A stretch of DNA of 64,000 nt from Massariosphaeria phaeospora (lineage: Eukaryota; Ascomycota; Dothideomycetes; Pleosporales): positions 62,001-126,000 of the forward strand of contig JAADJZ010000002.1 of assembly GCA_011032825.1 (NCBI GenBank), read 5' to 3'. The notes under the pieces were generated by a model that was given only the letters and a program-made list of their open reading frames with translations, did no database searches and was not told where the DNA came from. Within the stretch, counting starts at the first letter, position 1. Each line of letters starts with the position of its first letter. Made by a program: the position numbers and the translations under genes. Below, piece by piece: positions 43,369 to 55,110 of this stretch.

Positions 43369-44225
43369 CAAGGGGGTGTGCGGCGCGATTACAAACTCTG
43401 TCTGTGTTTGGGGTTCAATAAGGTTGTTCAGGCGAAGTCTTCTGTAATGTTTTCTTTCAGTAGTGGGAGTTTGCACATCAAGATGTATGACAGGTCAAGC
43501 GCGTCCTCTATAGGGCGTTTCAATGTAAATAGTCAGATTGTTTAGGAGACGCCCGAAGAGGGGTACTGATTGCTGGTTTCGTGTGCAATCTTGATGGATT
43601 GGTATATAGCAATCATCAGCAATTGTGATCGATCCATCACTCACTATATGAGTGCCTCGTCATGCCCTCCAGTGCGGGCATCGGCCTAGTCCAGCAGATA
43701 TCCATGTGTCCGCCAGCCTATACTAGTGTTCTGGAGTAATATAATCGTAGGTATAGCGGTGGGAGGGGTTGATTTATCGGAGGCAGAGGGGGACGATGTG
43801 GCTGGGGCGGTGGCTTCAGCTTGGCAGCGCTGGCGCTCAGCCCAAACATCGCGGATAGATGACGAACACACTGGACCAGGTGAATTCACCTCACTTCACC
43901 GAACCGAACCGCTCCGTCGCCGCGTCCGAGCCCAGCCCAGCTCGTGCGCGCCATGCCCCAACTTCCCCTCGCTACCACGCTGCGCCCAACCTGCACTTGC
44001 ACCATGCCCGCGCCTTGAAATTCCGGCGACGCACTGAACTGACGGCCGACAGAGACAGACAGAGACAGACGTGCAGGTCCTCGCGCTCTCCGCCGTGCAG
44101 CAGCTGGCACCCCCCTCGACCCGCTCGCCCTCGACGTGTCGCACGCCCGCTACGACTCCCGAACACCCTCTCCCCGCCCGTCGCAGGCTGCGTCTGCCGC
44201 CCGCGAGCTGCGAGCTGCGAGCACG
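43369..44225. other. Intergenic region upstream of the PIN-like gene
   Basis: No supported gene. The last 350 bp are GC-rich leader-like sequence before the PIN-like ATG. Confidence 0.4.
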
Positions 44226-45641
44226 ATGCGCCGCATGCCCTTCCCGGTGCGGGCCAAAGCTGCCGACGCCGGCCAGCGCGCCCTCGAGCGGCCGTCGCGC
44301 AAGGTCTTTAACTGCATCGTCGACGACACGGCGCTGATGGCCGGCGTCAGGAAGAGCACCCGCGACGGGGTCCGCAAGTGGGTTGCCCAGGGCGCCATCC
44401 GCCTCTTTGTCCCGCTCCAGAGTGCGTATCCATGCCGCTGCCCCGCCATCCTCGCCGTCCTCACTAACCACGCCGCAGCTCTTTCCCAGCTGAATCGCCT
44501 CAAGAAGGGCGCCGAGCGCATCCACGCCGACGCCCGCGAAGCCTTGAAGTGGCTCGATGAAATCACCGAATCAGCCGCCGCCGACAATATCCAGCTCGAG
44601 GGCGTCGAGGAGGTCTATGATACGTGGGACCAAGTCGAGAAGTTCTTGCTGCCTGAGACGCTCTTGTCCATGGAGGACAGCGAATCGGACGATGAGTATT
44701 ACCAGGACGACTTGGAGAGCTCGTTCAACGCCCTGGACGTCTCGGACGGCACCTCTATGAGCTCTACCCACAGCCTCGACGACCCCCCGAAGACGCCAGA
44801 GTCCGCACAGTCTGCATGCTCTGTCGAGAACCCCAAACCAGAGGCGGACGTTCCCTTGCAGCAAGAGGCAGCCCCGGTGGTCTTGAAATCGCCTGACCGC
44901 ACCGCGCGCAACAGCGCAGAGATTCCGCGGGAGGAAGTCCTGCCCAAAAGCAGTGCCCCCGCCCAGCTGCAACCCCTCTTCAACCACATCTTGTGGAGGA
45001 TTCACAAGGAAAGCAATCCCGATGCGGCGCTCGAATCCTTCATCCTTCTCACCAACGACCCTGCGAAACAAGCAATTGCTCAGAAATTCGGTATTCGTGC
45101 CAAGCGCCTCGAGCAGCTCCGTGATGCTGTCGCGCGCGAGGATCGGGAGTACAAGAATCATCTCGCCATGTACAAGATGGAGTCGGAATGTCGCGTATCC
45201 AACGTGAAGCCGGCCACCGAACAACCAGCTGCAGATCGACCAAAGTCAAGCCACTCAAATAGTAGCAAGACTGAGCCCGATTCTGATGACGAAGATGTTG
45301 TGCTGTTGAAGCGCGCCCCACGAGGACCGCAGGCGCAGACAGAAAGCAACGGTCGGGTCTGGGATCCTAACGACTTCGGACGAGCAAATCAGCGCCCATC
45401 GCCACGAGGTGCGCGTGGGGGACATGGTGCACCTCGCGGTCGTGGCGGACCAACTCGTGGAGGCCGAGCAGGATTTGCGCCCCGTGGAGGAGCCTATGTT
45501 CCGCCTGGACCGTCATTCCGTGCACCACCAGCTCCCCGACATGACCCCAACAGACCACTTGATCCGGATTCGTTTGCTCGCCCTACGCCCCGAGCGAGTC
45601 CCATGCGTGGAGCCAGGAGGAAGCTGTGGGAACCAAATTAG
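44226..45641 (+). CDS. PIN-like domain protein with RGG-rich tail
   Basis: Exons 44226-44421 and 44479-45641 encode 452 residues. The N-terminal domain (about 26-150) starts KVFNCIVDDTALMAGVRKS and continues WVAQGAIRLFVPLQTLSQL and LKKGAERIHADAREALKWL, a PIN-like nuclease fold with an acidic pair (VDD) where PIN enzymes hold metal. A Ser/acidic linker, a helical segment (FNHILWRIHKESNPDAALES), another acidic patch (PDSDDEDVVLL) and an Arg/Gly-rich tail (ARGGHGAPRGRGGPTRGGRA) follow. RGG tails bind RNA. The 57-nt intron is a multiple of three, so retention would not shift the frame; removal restores PLQTLSQLNRL. The start at 44226 is the first ATG in frame. An RNA-processing or decay role is inferred, and nuclease activity is not proven. 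Confidence 0.75.
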   Translation: MRRMPFPVRAKAADAGQRALERPSRKVFNCIVDDTALMAGVRKSTRDGVRKWVAQGAIRLFVPLQSAYPCRCPAILAVLTNHAAALSQLNRLKKGAERIHADAREALKWLDEITESAAADNIQLEGVEEVYDTWDQVEKFLLPETLLSMEDSESDDEYYQDDLESSFNALDVSDGTSMSSTHSLDDPPKTPESAQSACSVENPKPEADVPLQQEAAPVVLKSPDRTARNSAEIPREEVLPKSSAPAQLQPLFNHILWRIHKESNPDAALESFILLTNDPAKQAIAQKFGIRAKRLEQLRDAVAREDREYKNHLAMYKMESECRVSNVKPATEQPAADRPKSSHSNSSKTEPDSDDEDVVLLKRAPRGPQAQTESNGRVWDPNDFGRANQRPSPRGARGGHGAPRGRGGPTRGGRAGFAPRGGAYVPPGPSFRAPPAPRHDPNRPLDPDSFARPTPRASPMRGARRKLWEPN

Positions 45642-47742
45642 ACTGATCGGTTCGCATCATCACGATGCAACAGCCTCAACCTCTACCAGCATGTCTTGCC
45701 TCTACCGCTGCGGCAAAGGCAAGTGAGAACGTATCGGAGCTCAAAAGCAGGTCGTACGACACCTGAGTCGACTTGCAATAGTTATGACATCGGGAGTGAC
45801 GACGGAATATCTGCTTCGGCTCCAGTCGATATGAGCAGTTTGGGCGCTTTCCAGTCAACTGTAGCGATCCTCATCGGTGCTTCACCCCCATTCGTTCACA
45901 CCCTGCCCGTTGTCTTTCTATCGGCAAACAGCCACTCAACTGTGGCTAATCAACGGTGGAACCGGTATCTGAAACGTATGTTCAGTGACTCGGCCTACAC
46001 AACCTCTCTTTCTAAATTGTTTTCAACTATGGACGTCACCTGCTGAGGACCTCTATAAACCGTATGGGGACATGGAAATTGGTTACATGCTCTCTATGTT
46101 TCGGACGGTGAGATCATTACTGCGTTTGTTTTGCTTGGGAAGTGATTAATGCCGGACTGTTAGGCGACGATGGAGAAACGTGATTACTGGAATAGTCTAT
46201 CATACGCCTTAAGACGGGGCTTTTTGAAGTTGCATATGCCTCCTTCCTACTATGAGTGCTGCCCTGTGACATTGGAAAAAATCTTTGACTTTCCTTCCCT
46301 GTGAAATTCTTGGCTGATAGACCAGATGAGCTGACTTTGGACAGGTAAATTGCACGTATTACGTGCTCCACTGGAAGCTTCCTACCTAGGTGCTTATTCG
46401 GCTCACACCGTCGAAGTTTTACGGCACCTCGCAGAAACTACAAAGGTACTCAAAAGAAGTTCCTCGTGGCCCTCCCTCCAGGTCGACAAGGCATTCTCAC
46501 CTGTCTCCACTACTCGGATGATGGACCTTTCCATTCTGGATAAGCGGCAAGTTTACATATCCCAACATCCGACTCTGTCCTCCACGGCAACATCTTTGCG
46601 ATCGATACTGAATTTATTCCCTGCTAGCCTTCTTGTACGGGACCAGTTTCCCAGCTCTGCATGGACATACAGTACAGGCATCGTATGTCCTTCTGGACAC
46701 ACAGTTGCCGAGCCGACACTACATTACGAGTACTCGAATTGATGATTCACGAGGCAAGACCAGCATCTGAGTGTTGTTGTTTTTTTGACCAGCGAGCATG
46801 CGGTGAGGATGAATCATGGACGGACAGATCCAGTTCTATTGACAGCAACTTCTGCGATTGTGAGGTTCCAGCGAGGTGCGTTTGGTACCTTTGTAATGGG
46901 CGTTACGAACGGACGACACATGACCTGCGGAACGCTGATACGGATACCGATGGCCTGGAAATCGTCTCAAATTGACGAATGAGACGATGGACGTAACTAA
47001 TGAGCGAATATCTCAGGACCGTATGCTCGATCTCACCATTTAAGGGCAGGTATCGATGACTTCTCGATCCGTTTTCACAAGACGCGGGATCTATTGAGAT
47101 CCCTGTGCGTAGTGCTGCTCAACACGCGACGAAAGAGGACGAAGTCTACCCCTTATGGAAAAGTGGGGGTGGCCGCAAAGACACTGCGGGGCGCTATTGT
47201 GGACCTTTTCCCATGAAGGTTGGCCTGGCAGCGGAGAGCTAAATTATACAACCGGAAGAAAACCCCCCGGAGACAAATGTCCGAGCAGTGGGCAAAACAC
47301 GATCGAGGGACCCTTCTATGGTATGTCTGTTGCGAATGATGGGGTGATCGTGACTGCTACCCAGGAACCGCCACTCGAAGTTGACGCATTGTGCAAGGGC
47401 ACAGGACAATATGCTTGGATTCTTGGGAGAATTGGTAGCACGCGCTCATCATGAACAAAAGCAGGCCTTGCTTCGTCCGATGCGAATTAAAGGATGATCG
47501 GTTTCCTGTCAGTAGCTTCACAGTGGAGATCACCTCCTCTACTGGAGCCGCTAGTCCAGTCGGATCAATAGAAGACCCTCGTTCGGTGGTGCTGTTTACA
47601 CACCCTGACTCCAATCATGGAAGTCTTCGTTGCGCCGACCTAGGGTTCGTGGCCCCCTCGCTGTTGAGGTGGCTGGATCTTGTTCGGGGTCCATCACCGA
47701 ACATACCTACACTCAACTCTTCGACCTGGACTGATATCAATC
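45642..47742. other. 2.1-kb region, possibly gene remnants
   Basis: Between the PIN-like gene and the WSC oxidase. Short fragments such as SSAWTYSTGIVCPSGHTVAE (near 46640-46710) resemble cell-surface proteins, but frames break repeatedly and no gene can be built. The last part should hold the oxidase promoter. Confidence 0.35.
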
Positions 47743-50700
47743 ATGGTTCCAGCACTCGTCCCATCTGGACTGGCGATACTGCTCGTAGCTTATTCAGTAC
47801 GGCAATTCTTAATTTGCAACACACTTGAGCCGACAATTGCTGATAAATTGGTCAGACACCTCTATCCTCTGCGCAAGATGTCTACGAGCAGACTCTCGTT
47901 CCGTCTGCATCACCCTTTCCCGAGTGGTACTATACAGGATGTTACACGTATGTATCGCTTTACATAACTCCGGGCTAGCATGTACTAAGCTATTATACAC
48001 AGTGACTCCGTCTCGTTGAGGACCCTGGACGGCAATCACTACGCAAGTGGATCCATGACAAACGCGCAGTGCATTGAGTTTTGCGCCGCGAAGAAGTTCT
48101 TCTACGCCGGCACAGAGTACAGTCAAGAATGCTGTAAGATAGCCACTTGAAGCACCTAATATCGAATAGGAAACTGAGCTCACTATTATGCTACAGACTG
48201 CGGCAGATCGATACGTAACAATGCGACTCTCGTCAACGACTCAGATTGCTTCGAGCCATGCAGTGGTCAGTTCCGAATAGTTCATGCAAAAAGTATACCC
48301 GTTGTTAGCCTAACTTCTTTCTGTGTAGGAAACCAAACTGAGCCCTGCGGTGCACCCAACCGCTTGTCCTTATACAACACAGCGCCTCCTATGCCTTATT
48401 TAAACCCTGGAGTTCATGGGTACCGAAGCCTTGGATGCTATAGGTACGTGGTATCTACCTGTTTCATTCCTACAGTCTCCAATCTGGTGTTCACAGCTGC
48501 CACTCTTTCGGCGCGATCAGCCTCCTGACATAGTCCGTTTTCAATGTGTTGCTAGAAATCCCTATACTATCAAGACGATTGCCCTGAGTCTATCTTCATC
48601 GACGATGCACTCTGTCAGGGGTGCGGTATATACATTCAACCATCACGCCAAGCGAGTGGCTGAACGCGCATCTGCACACCGCCCTGGCATATTTCGTTTC
48701 CGATGCGCAGCTACATAGGTAGGCCTACTCTCTCACCTCTGCAAGCCCTACACAACAATACCTAGTATGCTAGATACAGTAGGGCTTTGTAAAGACAGAA
48801 TGTAGACAACCTACCTATTGCTAAAACCTCCTCGGCTGTCAAGAGGATCGCCTGAAGTCTCCTATATATCGGCAATGAATTCTGCCAGGGAGGTGTGCAC
48901 TGTTGAGTATCGCATTTGTACGATTCGCCAATCGGTTGAAAGACACATTTGCATCTCCTTCCTCTTTTGGCTTTCCCCCTACTATTTCAGGTTTCCTGAG
49001 CTGACAATAATATAGTGACTCTGTTGCTGCACGTACTCTGACTGTGGGCATGGGCACTGCCGGTGGTGCAGAGTCTTTGACCGTAGCACTCTGCATGTCA
49101 GCCTGTGCTGCCGGAAGTTACTTCTATGCCGGTGTTGAATATAGTGGGGAATGCTGTGAGTTGCTGTCACTTTCGTTGGATGCCCGAGATTCTTTTCCAT
49201 TCGCAAATTATGCTGTTCGACGTCTTCTTATGGATCCTTTTAGACTGCGGTAACACACTCGCCGGCGATGGCACACCGCAGGATGAGTCGGGGTGCAAAA
49301 TGGTATGAACATCGCACATGTCTGCTTTCTTTTCTCTGACCCAGTACAGGCATGCAATGGGAACATGACTGAATCATGTGGCGGTTCCTCTCGAATCAAT
49401 ATATACACCACGCGACTGGCTCCGCCTGGCTGGAGCAGCCTCGGGTGCTACACAGATAACATCGTAAATCGCACGCTGACAACTCAGCTGTTTCCTGTCA
49501 GTAACCTAACAGCTGAGCTGTGTGTCGGCGCCTGCGAAGCAGAAGGTTACTACTACGCCGGAACAGAGTATGGTGGAGAATGCTACTGCGGAAATTCTTT
49601 TGCCTACGGTGGTGGTCCAGCTCCTGACGGCAATGCTGGTTGCAATGTGGCATGCATTGGTAACAGCCTAGTACGTACCTATTCTGCGATCTCATAGTCA
49701 TCACTGACGGAACCAGGAAATATGTGGTGGCCCTAGCAGACTGAACATGTATCAGCACAGGGAATCGGAATCTACAACGTCCTCAACGACCGTGCCCACG
49801 ACTGGACTTACCACTGCGGGAGTTACCACTACTGTACCGGGGGCTACCACTACCATAACCACCGATATACTGCAGCCCACTGGCATTCCGAATGGGTGGT
49901 ACTACCAAGGATGCTGGGCCGACAATGCTTATGGTCGCGTTATGGCCAACGAACAGGGACAAGACAGCAATCTTACTGTGGAATCCTGCATAGCAATATG
50001 CGACATGCTTGGGTATGTTTTGGCTGCTATGGAGTATTCAGTCCAGTGCTTCTGTGACGACTTTCTCCGCAACGCCGCCACCAAGGCCTCCGAAGCGGAC
50101 TGCAGCATGTCTTGTGGCGGTAATCCGAACGAGAAGTGCGGCGCCGGTAACAGACTGAGCGTTTACTCGAATAATAATGAACCACTGACGGTTTATCCGC
50201 TGCCGTCAATTCAAAAGACAAATCTGTCTGGATCTTGGCAGTATGCTGGCTGCCTTCGCGACGATGCAGAAGAGAGAGCGCTCCCCTACCAGATTATTCT
50301 CACTACAAATAATACGGCAAACAACTGTATCTCACAGTGTTCTGCATTCGGGTACACATCTGGTGGTATGGAATATGGGAAGGAATGCTGTAAGTGGCCT
50401 CCCGAATATTTGGATACTTCCTAACATGCTGCAGACTGTGGTGATCCGGGTGATGTTAGCAGTGCCGGGGTTACGTTCGTTCCAGACTCGGAATGCCAAA
50501 TTCCATGTTCAGGAAGCGTCATCGATATATGCGGCGGAGCGAACCGTCTTTCGTACTATACCTGGCAAGGCCCACCTTTGACGGAGTGGGCTTACGCGTC
50601 TGGGAATGATGCAGGAGCATATCAGTTTCTTATAGGGGGGGTCGTGGTTCCTCTCATAACACAAGCTACACGTACTGGAAAGATAACCTTCTTAGAGAAG

Positions 50701-52241
50701 TCAGGCAAGTAGTACCTCGTACTTGAAAAAATTGTAGATAGTAATGACTCTAGGTATATAGGAACAGGGGAGCCGAACACAACAAACGCCTATGAACTCG
50801 ACCTGGCACTGATAAACAACTTTACTGGAGCTTGGAGACCGATGCATGTGAGAACCGACATTTTCTGCTCCGCTTCCATTACACTTCCGGACAAGGTTGG
50901 CCGGCAACTAAACGTCGGTGGTTGGTCATTTGACTCTACCTATGGAGTCCGACTATATTGGCCTGACGGCTCCCCTGGAGTCTGGGGGGAGAACGACTGG
51001 CAAGAAAACTACAACGAGATAGCCCTTCAATCAGGGCGTTGGTACCCGTCTGTCATGATAATGGCGAATGGGTCCGTCCTCGTTGTGGGAGGCGAAGAGG
51101 GCTCCAACGGAGATCCTGTGCCATCGCTTGAGATCCTGCCCGCTGTTGGGCCGACTGTGTATTGCGACTGGCTCAAACGCACGGATCCCAATAATCTCTA
51201 CCCCTATCTGGCTGTACTACCCAGCGGAGGAATATTTGTGGCTTACTACAACGAGGCCATCATACTGGATGAGACCACGTTCGCCATCACCAAACAACTT
51301 CCGAATATGCCGGGCTCTGTCAACAATTTCCTTGCCGGACGCACGTATCCTTTAGAGGGCACGGCAGTTTTGCTTCCACAGTATGCCCCTTACACGGATC
51401 CTCTGGAGATCTTGATTTGCGGCGGCTCGACACCGTATCAGGGCGCTGCCCTTGATAACTGCGTTACTCTAGCACCCGAGGTGCCCAATGCTCAGTGGAC
51501 TCTTGAACGCATGGTATGTGATTGTGCTTAGCTTTATTAGCCCAATACAACTAACAGGTTGACCAGCCTTCGAGACGCGTACTCTCCTGCATGACAGCAC
51601 TACCAGATGGAACTTTCCTGATCGTCAACGGGGCTCACCAAGGTGTCGCTGGCTTCGGTCTAGCGATCGACCCCAACCTCAACGCCGTCCTCTACGACCC
51701 AAGCAAGCCCCTCAACACACGTTTCACCGTCATGGCCAACACCACAGTTGCTCGCATGTACCACTCCGAAGCCATTCTCCTCGACGACGGCCGCGTCCTC
51801 ATCTCGGGCTCCGATCCCGAAGACGACCGTTTCCCCCAGGAGCACCGCGTCGAAGTCTTTGTCCCGCCCTACCTGATGACCGAGGACCCTATTCGCCCAG
51901 CCGTCAACACCTCCTGGAAAGACTGGTCATACGGAAGCACGTACACGTTTGAAGTCTCGGTGCCTATCTCCAAGGTCTCGCTCCTCGGCGCGGCGTCCTC
52001 GACACACGGCAACAGCATGGGCCAGAGAACTATCTTCCCAGCGTTCTCGTGCACGGATAACTTATGCACTGTCACCGCACCTCCAAACGCTCACGTCTGC
52101 CCGCCGGGCTGGTTCCAGATGTTCGTTCTCAGTGCCAGCGGCGTGCCGAGCATGGCAATTTGGGTCCGCGTTGGCGGCGATCCGGCCAATCTGGGGAGCT
52201 GGCCTGATACACCGTCGTTCACAGTACCTGGTGAAGGGTAA
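47743..52241 (+). CDS. Five-WSC copper radical oxidase (glyoxal-oxidase type)
   Basis: Twelve exons: 47743-47796, 47856-47947, 48003-48133, 48197-48265, 48329-48443, 49016-49155, 49244-49302, 49350-49670, 49717-50389, 50435-50704, 50762-51513, 51567-52241. They sum to 1,116 residues in phase. A signal peptide starts the protein (MVPALVPSGLAILLVAYS). Five WSC modules follow, each with GC[YWL]-x-D, ECYCG or QCFCD, and a CG-x-x-NRLS-type end, at about 40-140, 146-240, 245-340, 385-475 and 490-580. A Thr-rich linker (about 341-384) separates modules 3 and 4. The oxidase domain has FCSASITLP (Cys), GRWYPS (radical Tyr), RMYHSEA (Tyr-His copper ligands) and STHGNSMGQR (second His). Such secreted enzymes oxidise aldehydes or alcohols to yield H2O2; WSC modules bind wall or plant polysaccharides. 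Exon 10 ends at a GC donor. The 572-nt intron 5 holds repeats. Confidence 0.85.
48547..48625 (+). repeat. Dispersed repeat, partial copy inside intron 5
   Basis: Resembles the right half of copy C (ctatcaagacgattgccctg.., ending tctgtcaggggtgcgg). It lies in the expanded fifth intron of the WSC oxidase. Confidence 0.55.
48755..48895 (+). repeat. Dispersed repeat family, copy C (reference copy)
   Basis: Begins acaatacctagtatgctaga, contains tacagtagggctttgtaaag and ends tctgccagggaggtg. It lies in intron 5 of the oxidase gene. It aligns over its length with copy A and in part with copy B. Its left 40 nt are the reverse complement of the unit start in the 52.3-53.5 kb array. Confidence 0.7.
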
Positions 52242-52274
52242 GTACTTTTAGAGAAGGGTTGTAGGGTTGGCTGT

Positions 52275-53480
52275 TCTTTACTTAGCCCTATCGTATCCAG
52301 CATACTAGGTATTAGAGGAACCATGTGGTACTCTTGCGAAGCTCTGCGGTTAGGAGTAGTATTCCAAACGTGTACAATGTATTGCCTATTCAAGATAGCT
52401 TTTCGACAATTCTGTAGATGGTGTAGGTAATCTTAGAGTAAGTACACTTGCTTGCTTTCGTCTTTACAAAGCCCTATTGTATCTAGTATACTAGGTGTTG
52501 TAGGAAACAGATATTCCTCTTGCGAAGCTCTGCGGTAGGGAGAGTATTCCAAACGCGTACAATGTATTACCTATTTAAGATAGCCTGTATACGAAGCTCT
52601 TAGACTTGTAGATATTATTAGAGTAAATAGACTTGTATATCTTTGTTTATGCAAAGCCTTATTGTATCTAGTATACAAGGTATCGTAGTAATAGATATTC
52701 CTCTTGCTAAGCTCCGCGGTAGAGGAAGTATTCCAAACGTGTACAATGTATTACCTATTCAAGATAGTAGAAGTATAGATAACATTAGAGTAAGTAAACC
52801 TATATACCTCTATCTTTACAAAGCCCTATCGTATCTAGTATACAAGGTATTGTAGAAACAAATGTTTCTCTTGCGAAGATCGCGTTGGAGACTCTAATTC
52901 CAAAAGAATATCCTCTCTGGCACAATTAATATTCATTCAAGGTAGCTTTGCGCAATCCTTCTAGAAGCATATACGATACTAGAAGATAGTGACCTTGCAG
53001 CCTTCGTATCTGCAAACCACTATCGTATCTAGCATACGAGGTAATGCATGTTTCGAGTAAGCTCTCGAAACTCTAATGTATCCAACATCATAGGTTCTGC
53101 ATAGGCTCTGCATCGTCTATCGTATCCTAGCATTGTGCGTAATGTTTGTTTCGAGTAAGCTCTCCATACATATCGTATCTAGCATCACAGGTAATGTACA
53201 ATTGGAGTGAAGCTCTCGATACCTACGCCCTAGGGACTATAACTCCACGAGGGCACCCCCTCTAGCATGATTCCTATACAACCTCAGGCAACCTCTCGAC
53301 AGGATAGACGCGCCAAGGAGGCAGGAACCTTGCTGCCTTCGTCTTCGCAAAGCTTTACCGTACCTAGCAGAGTGGGTAATGTAAGGAACACTTAGCTTCA
53401 CAAAGCCCTACTTTATCTAGCAGAGGGAGTCAAGTAAGGAACACATGATCACTTATGCAAAGCTGTGCGAAATATCGTGA
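52275..53480 (-). repeat. Tandem array of the dispersed repeat's left end
   Basis: The phrase agccctatcgtatctag-ca/ta-tac recurs at about 52286, 52471, 52656 and 52823 (spacings 185, 185, 167) and in decayed form near 53014, 53117, 53169, 53349 and 53403. Units also share tcttgcgaagctctgcgg and ttccaaacgtgtacaatgta. The array starts about 35 bp after the oxidase stop codon. On the minus strand a unit reads as the left part of copy C. It contains the palindrome CTAGTATACTAG. No protein is encoded. Confidence 0.8.
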
Positions 53481-53584
53481 CAGGCGAAGCTTTGAATTCC
53501 AGCTGCCTATCTAGGGCGTAAACGCCAGGGTATCTCCCTCATGTCTTGTTTTGAACCACCCCCACCAGATCCCCCCACCCCCCC

Positions 53585-54477
53585 CTAATCCTCCGTCATC
53601 TCTACATCCTCACTCCCAACGTCCCCGCCCCCGGTCAACGATAGCCCTCCAAGAGCTTCCATGATTTCGGCTTCAGGCGCAGCCGGGACCGGAATCTCAT
53701 TGAATTGGGGCCGGTCTGGGAAATCTCGCTCCGGAAGGTGGCTTAATTTGACCCATAGGTCGTCATGGTCGATCGGCTCATCGTTGACGCCGGCATTCCA
53801 GAAGATGGACTCGGCCGTCCGAACGAACAAAGCACGGTACATGCTATGCCAAGTGGGATTTGACATCAAGGCTTCGATATCCACGCATGTTTTGACGGGC
53901 GAAAGGATTTCAAGGGCCATTTCGTCGGTGAATGCTAGGGGCCAGATATTCTCTTCACGATCATCCCTGCCCATGTCCAGTAACCTTGGGCCATTCGGGT
54001 ACCGTTCCTCCCACTTCTTAGCGAATCCAAGGACCTAGGCAATGTTAGTGTATGACCCGAAACGTTGAAACAGAAACTTACAAGGTCTACTTGGTGTTGG
54101 GTGCCGAACATGGCTGAGCACAACTCGTGTGAGAATTTGCGCAAGCGAGTCATTTGAGCACAGACGTCGTTGAATCGCTCGTAACGGAACTGGGTGAAGA
54201 TCCATCGCTCAACTTGCTCCTCGGAGATGTAGAGGTCGCGGACGACGAGGCGACAGACGTCCTTGTGGAGGGGGGTGGTGGGATCGAAGACATCTTCCCT
54301 GATGTCATGCTCCACTCTTGACGGTTCGGGATTTCCTTGGGGAGTGGACGGCCTAGGTGGCTCTGAAGCAGCTTGTGGCTGCGCTTCAGGCTGCGAAGGC
54401 GGCGTTGCTGCAGCTGGCACGTCGGGAGCAACGACACGAGGACGGTGGGCAAGCGGAAGCGAGAAGAATCCTTCCAT
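53585..54477 (-). CDS. Unidentified fungal protein with acidic tail
   Basis: Exons 54477-54082 and 54034-53585 encode 281 residues. The start is MEGFFSLPLAHRPRVVAPDV; a Pro/Ala/Glu-rich segment follows (about 20-70). A helical central region contains HKDVCRLVVRDLYISEEQVE and RWIFTQFRYERFNDVCAQMT, with FGTQHQVDLVLGFAKKWEER at the splice junction. Next come EENIWPLAFTDEMALEILSP and Trp-rich blocks, ending with SEDVEMTED. The intron (GTAAGT at 54081, GCCTAG at 54035) is phase 0 and rejoins a continuous helical stretch. Coding is well supported by this splice and composition. I do not recognise a domain, and no membrane segment or signal peptide is seen. It is the last protein gene I can support in the window. 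Confidence 0.72.
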
Positions 54478-54794
54478 TGCGAGTGAGTGCCGTCGGTGTT
54501 GTTGGTGTCAGAGAGAAGGAGTGACGAGGGCAGACGGAGGCAGTAAAATAGCCAAAAAGGGTCCGTGCGAAGTGGGCGCCGCCGTTTGTGCCCCACCCCA
54601 TGGAGCTGGCCAATGGCGCTGCGCCATCAAGCTGTTCTGGCAAGAGAGCGAGAGGGTCGAGCTACCTGAACGAAGACGCATCGTATCTATCTACTAGGCA
54701 GGGCAATGTCCGATTGTGCCACAGTCTTGTCAAGCGCCGGTCTTAGACAGCGAGTTGGATAACAAGCGTGATGGGTTCGTCTAGACACTCAGTG

Positions 54795-55110
54795 GAGCTC
54801 AGCCGGGTGGACGACCAAGCGATACTGGCGCCAGGTTGGCAGCATCGAGTTCCATCACAACGCCCTGTCGTATACGCCAAGGTAGGTATTGTCGAGCTCG
54901 AGTGTGTAGGGCAGGCGGGTTCCCCCGCGCAGGCAGTCTGCGATTGGATTCTGAGCTTAGCCGGGTGGACGATCGTGCAATACTGGCGCGAGGTTGGTAG
55001 CCTCGAGATCCATCACAACGCCCTATCGTATACACCAAGGTAGGTATTGCCGAGCTCGAGTGCGTAGGGCATGCGGGTGCCCCCTCGCAGGCAGTCCGCG
55101 ACGGGATCCT
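54795..55110. repeat. 158-bp direct tandem duplication
   Basis: Two head-to-tail copies begin gagctcagccgggtgga (54795) and gagcttagccgggtgga (54953) and stay alignable for about 158 bp, through catcacaacgccct and ccaaggtaggtattg to the repeated aggcagtc. They differ at scattered positions, so the duplication is not recent. Confidence 0.85.

Noticed and set aside
46350..46980. Fragments resembling fungal surface proteins, such as SSAWTYSTGIVCPSGHTVAE
   Set aside because: Frames break repeatedly, no start or splice model works, and the similarity is short. At most a very old remnant.
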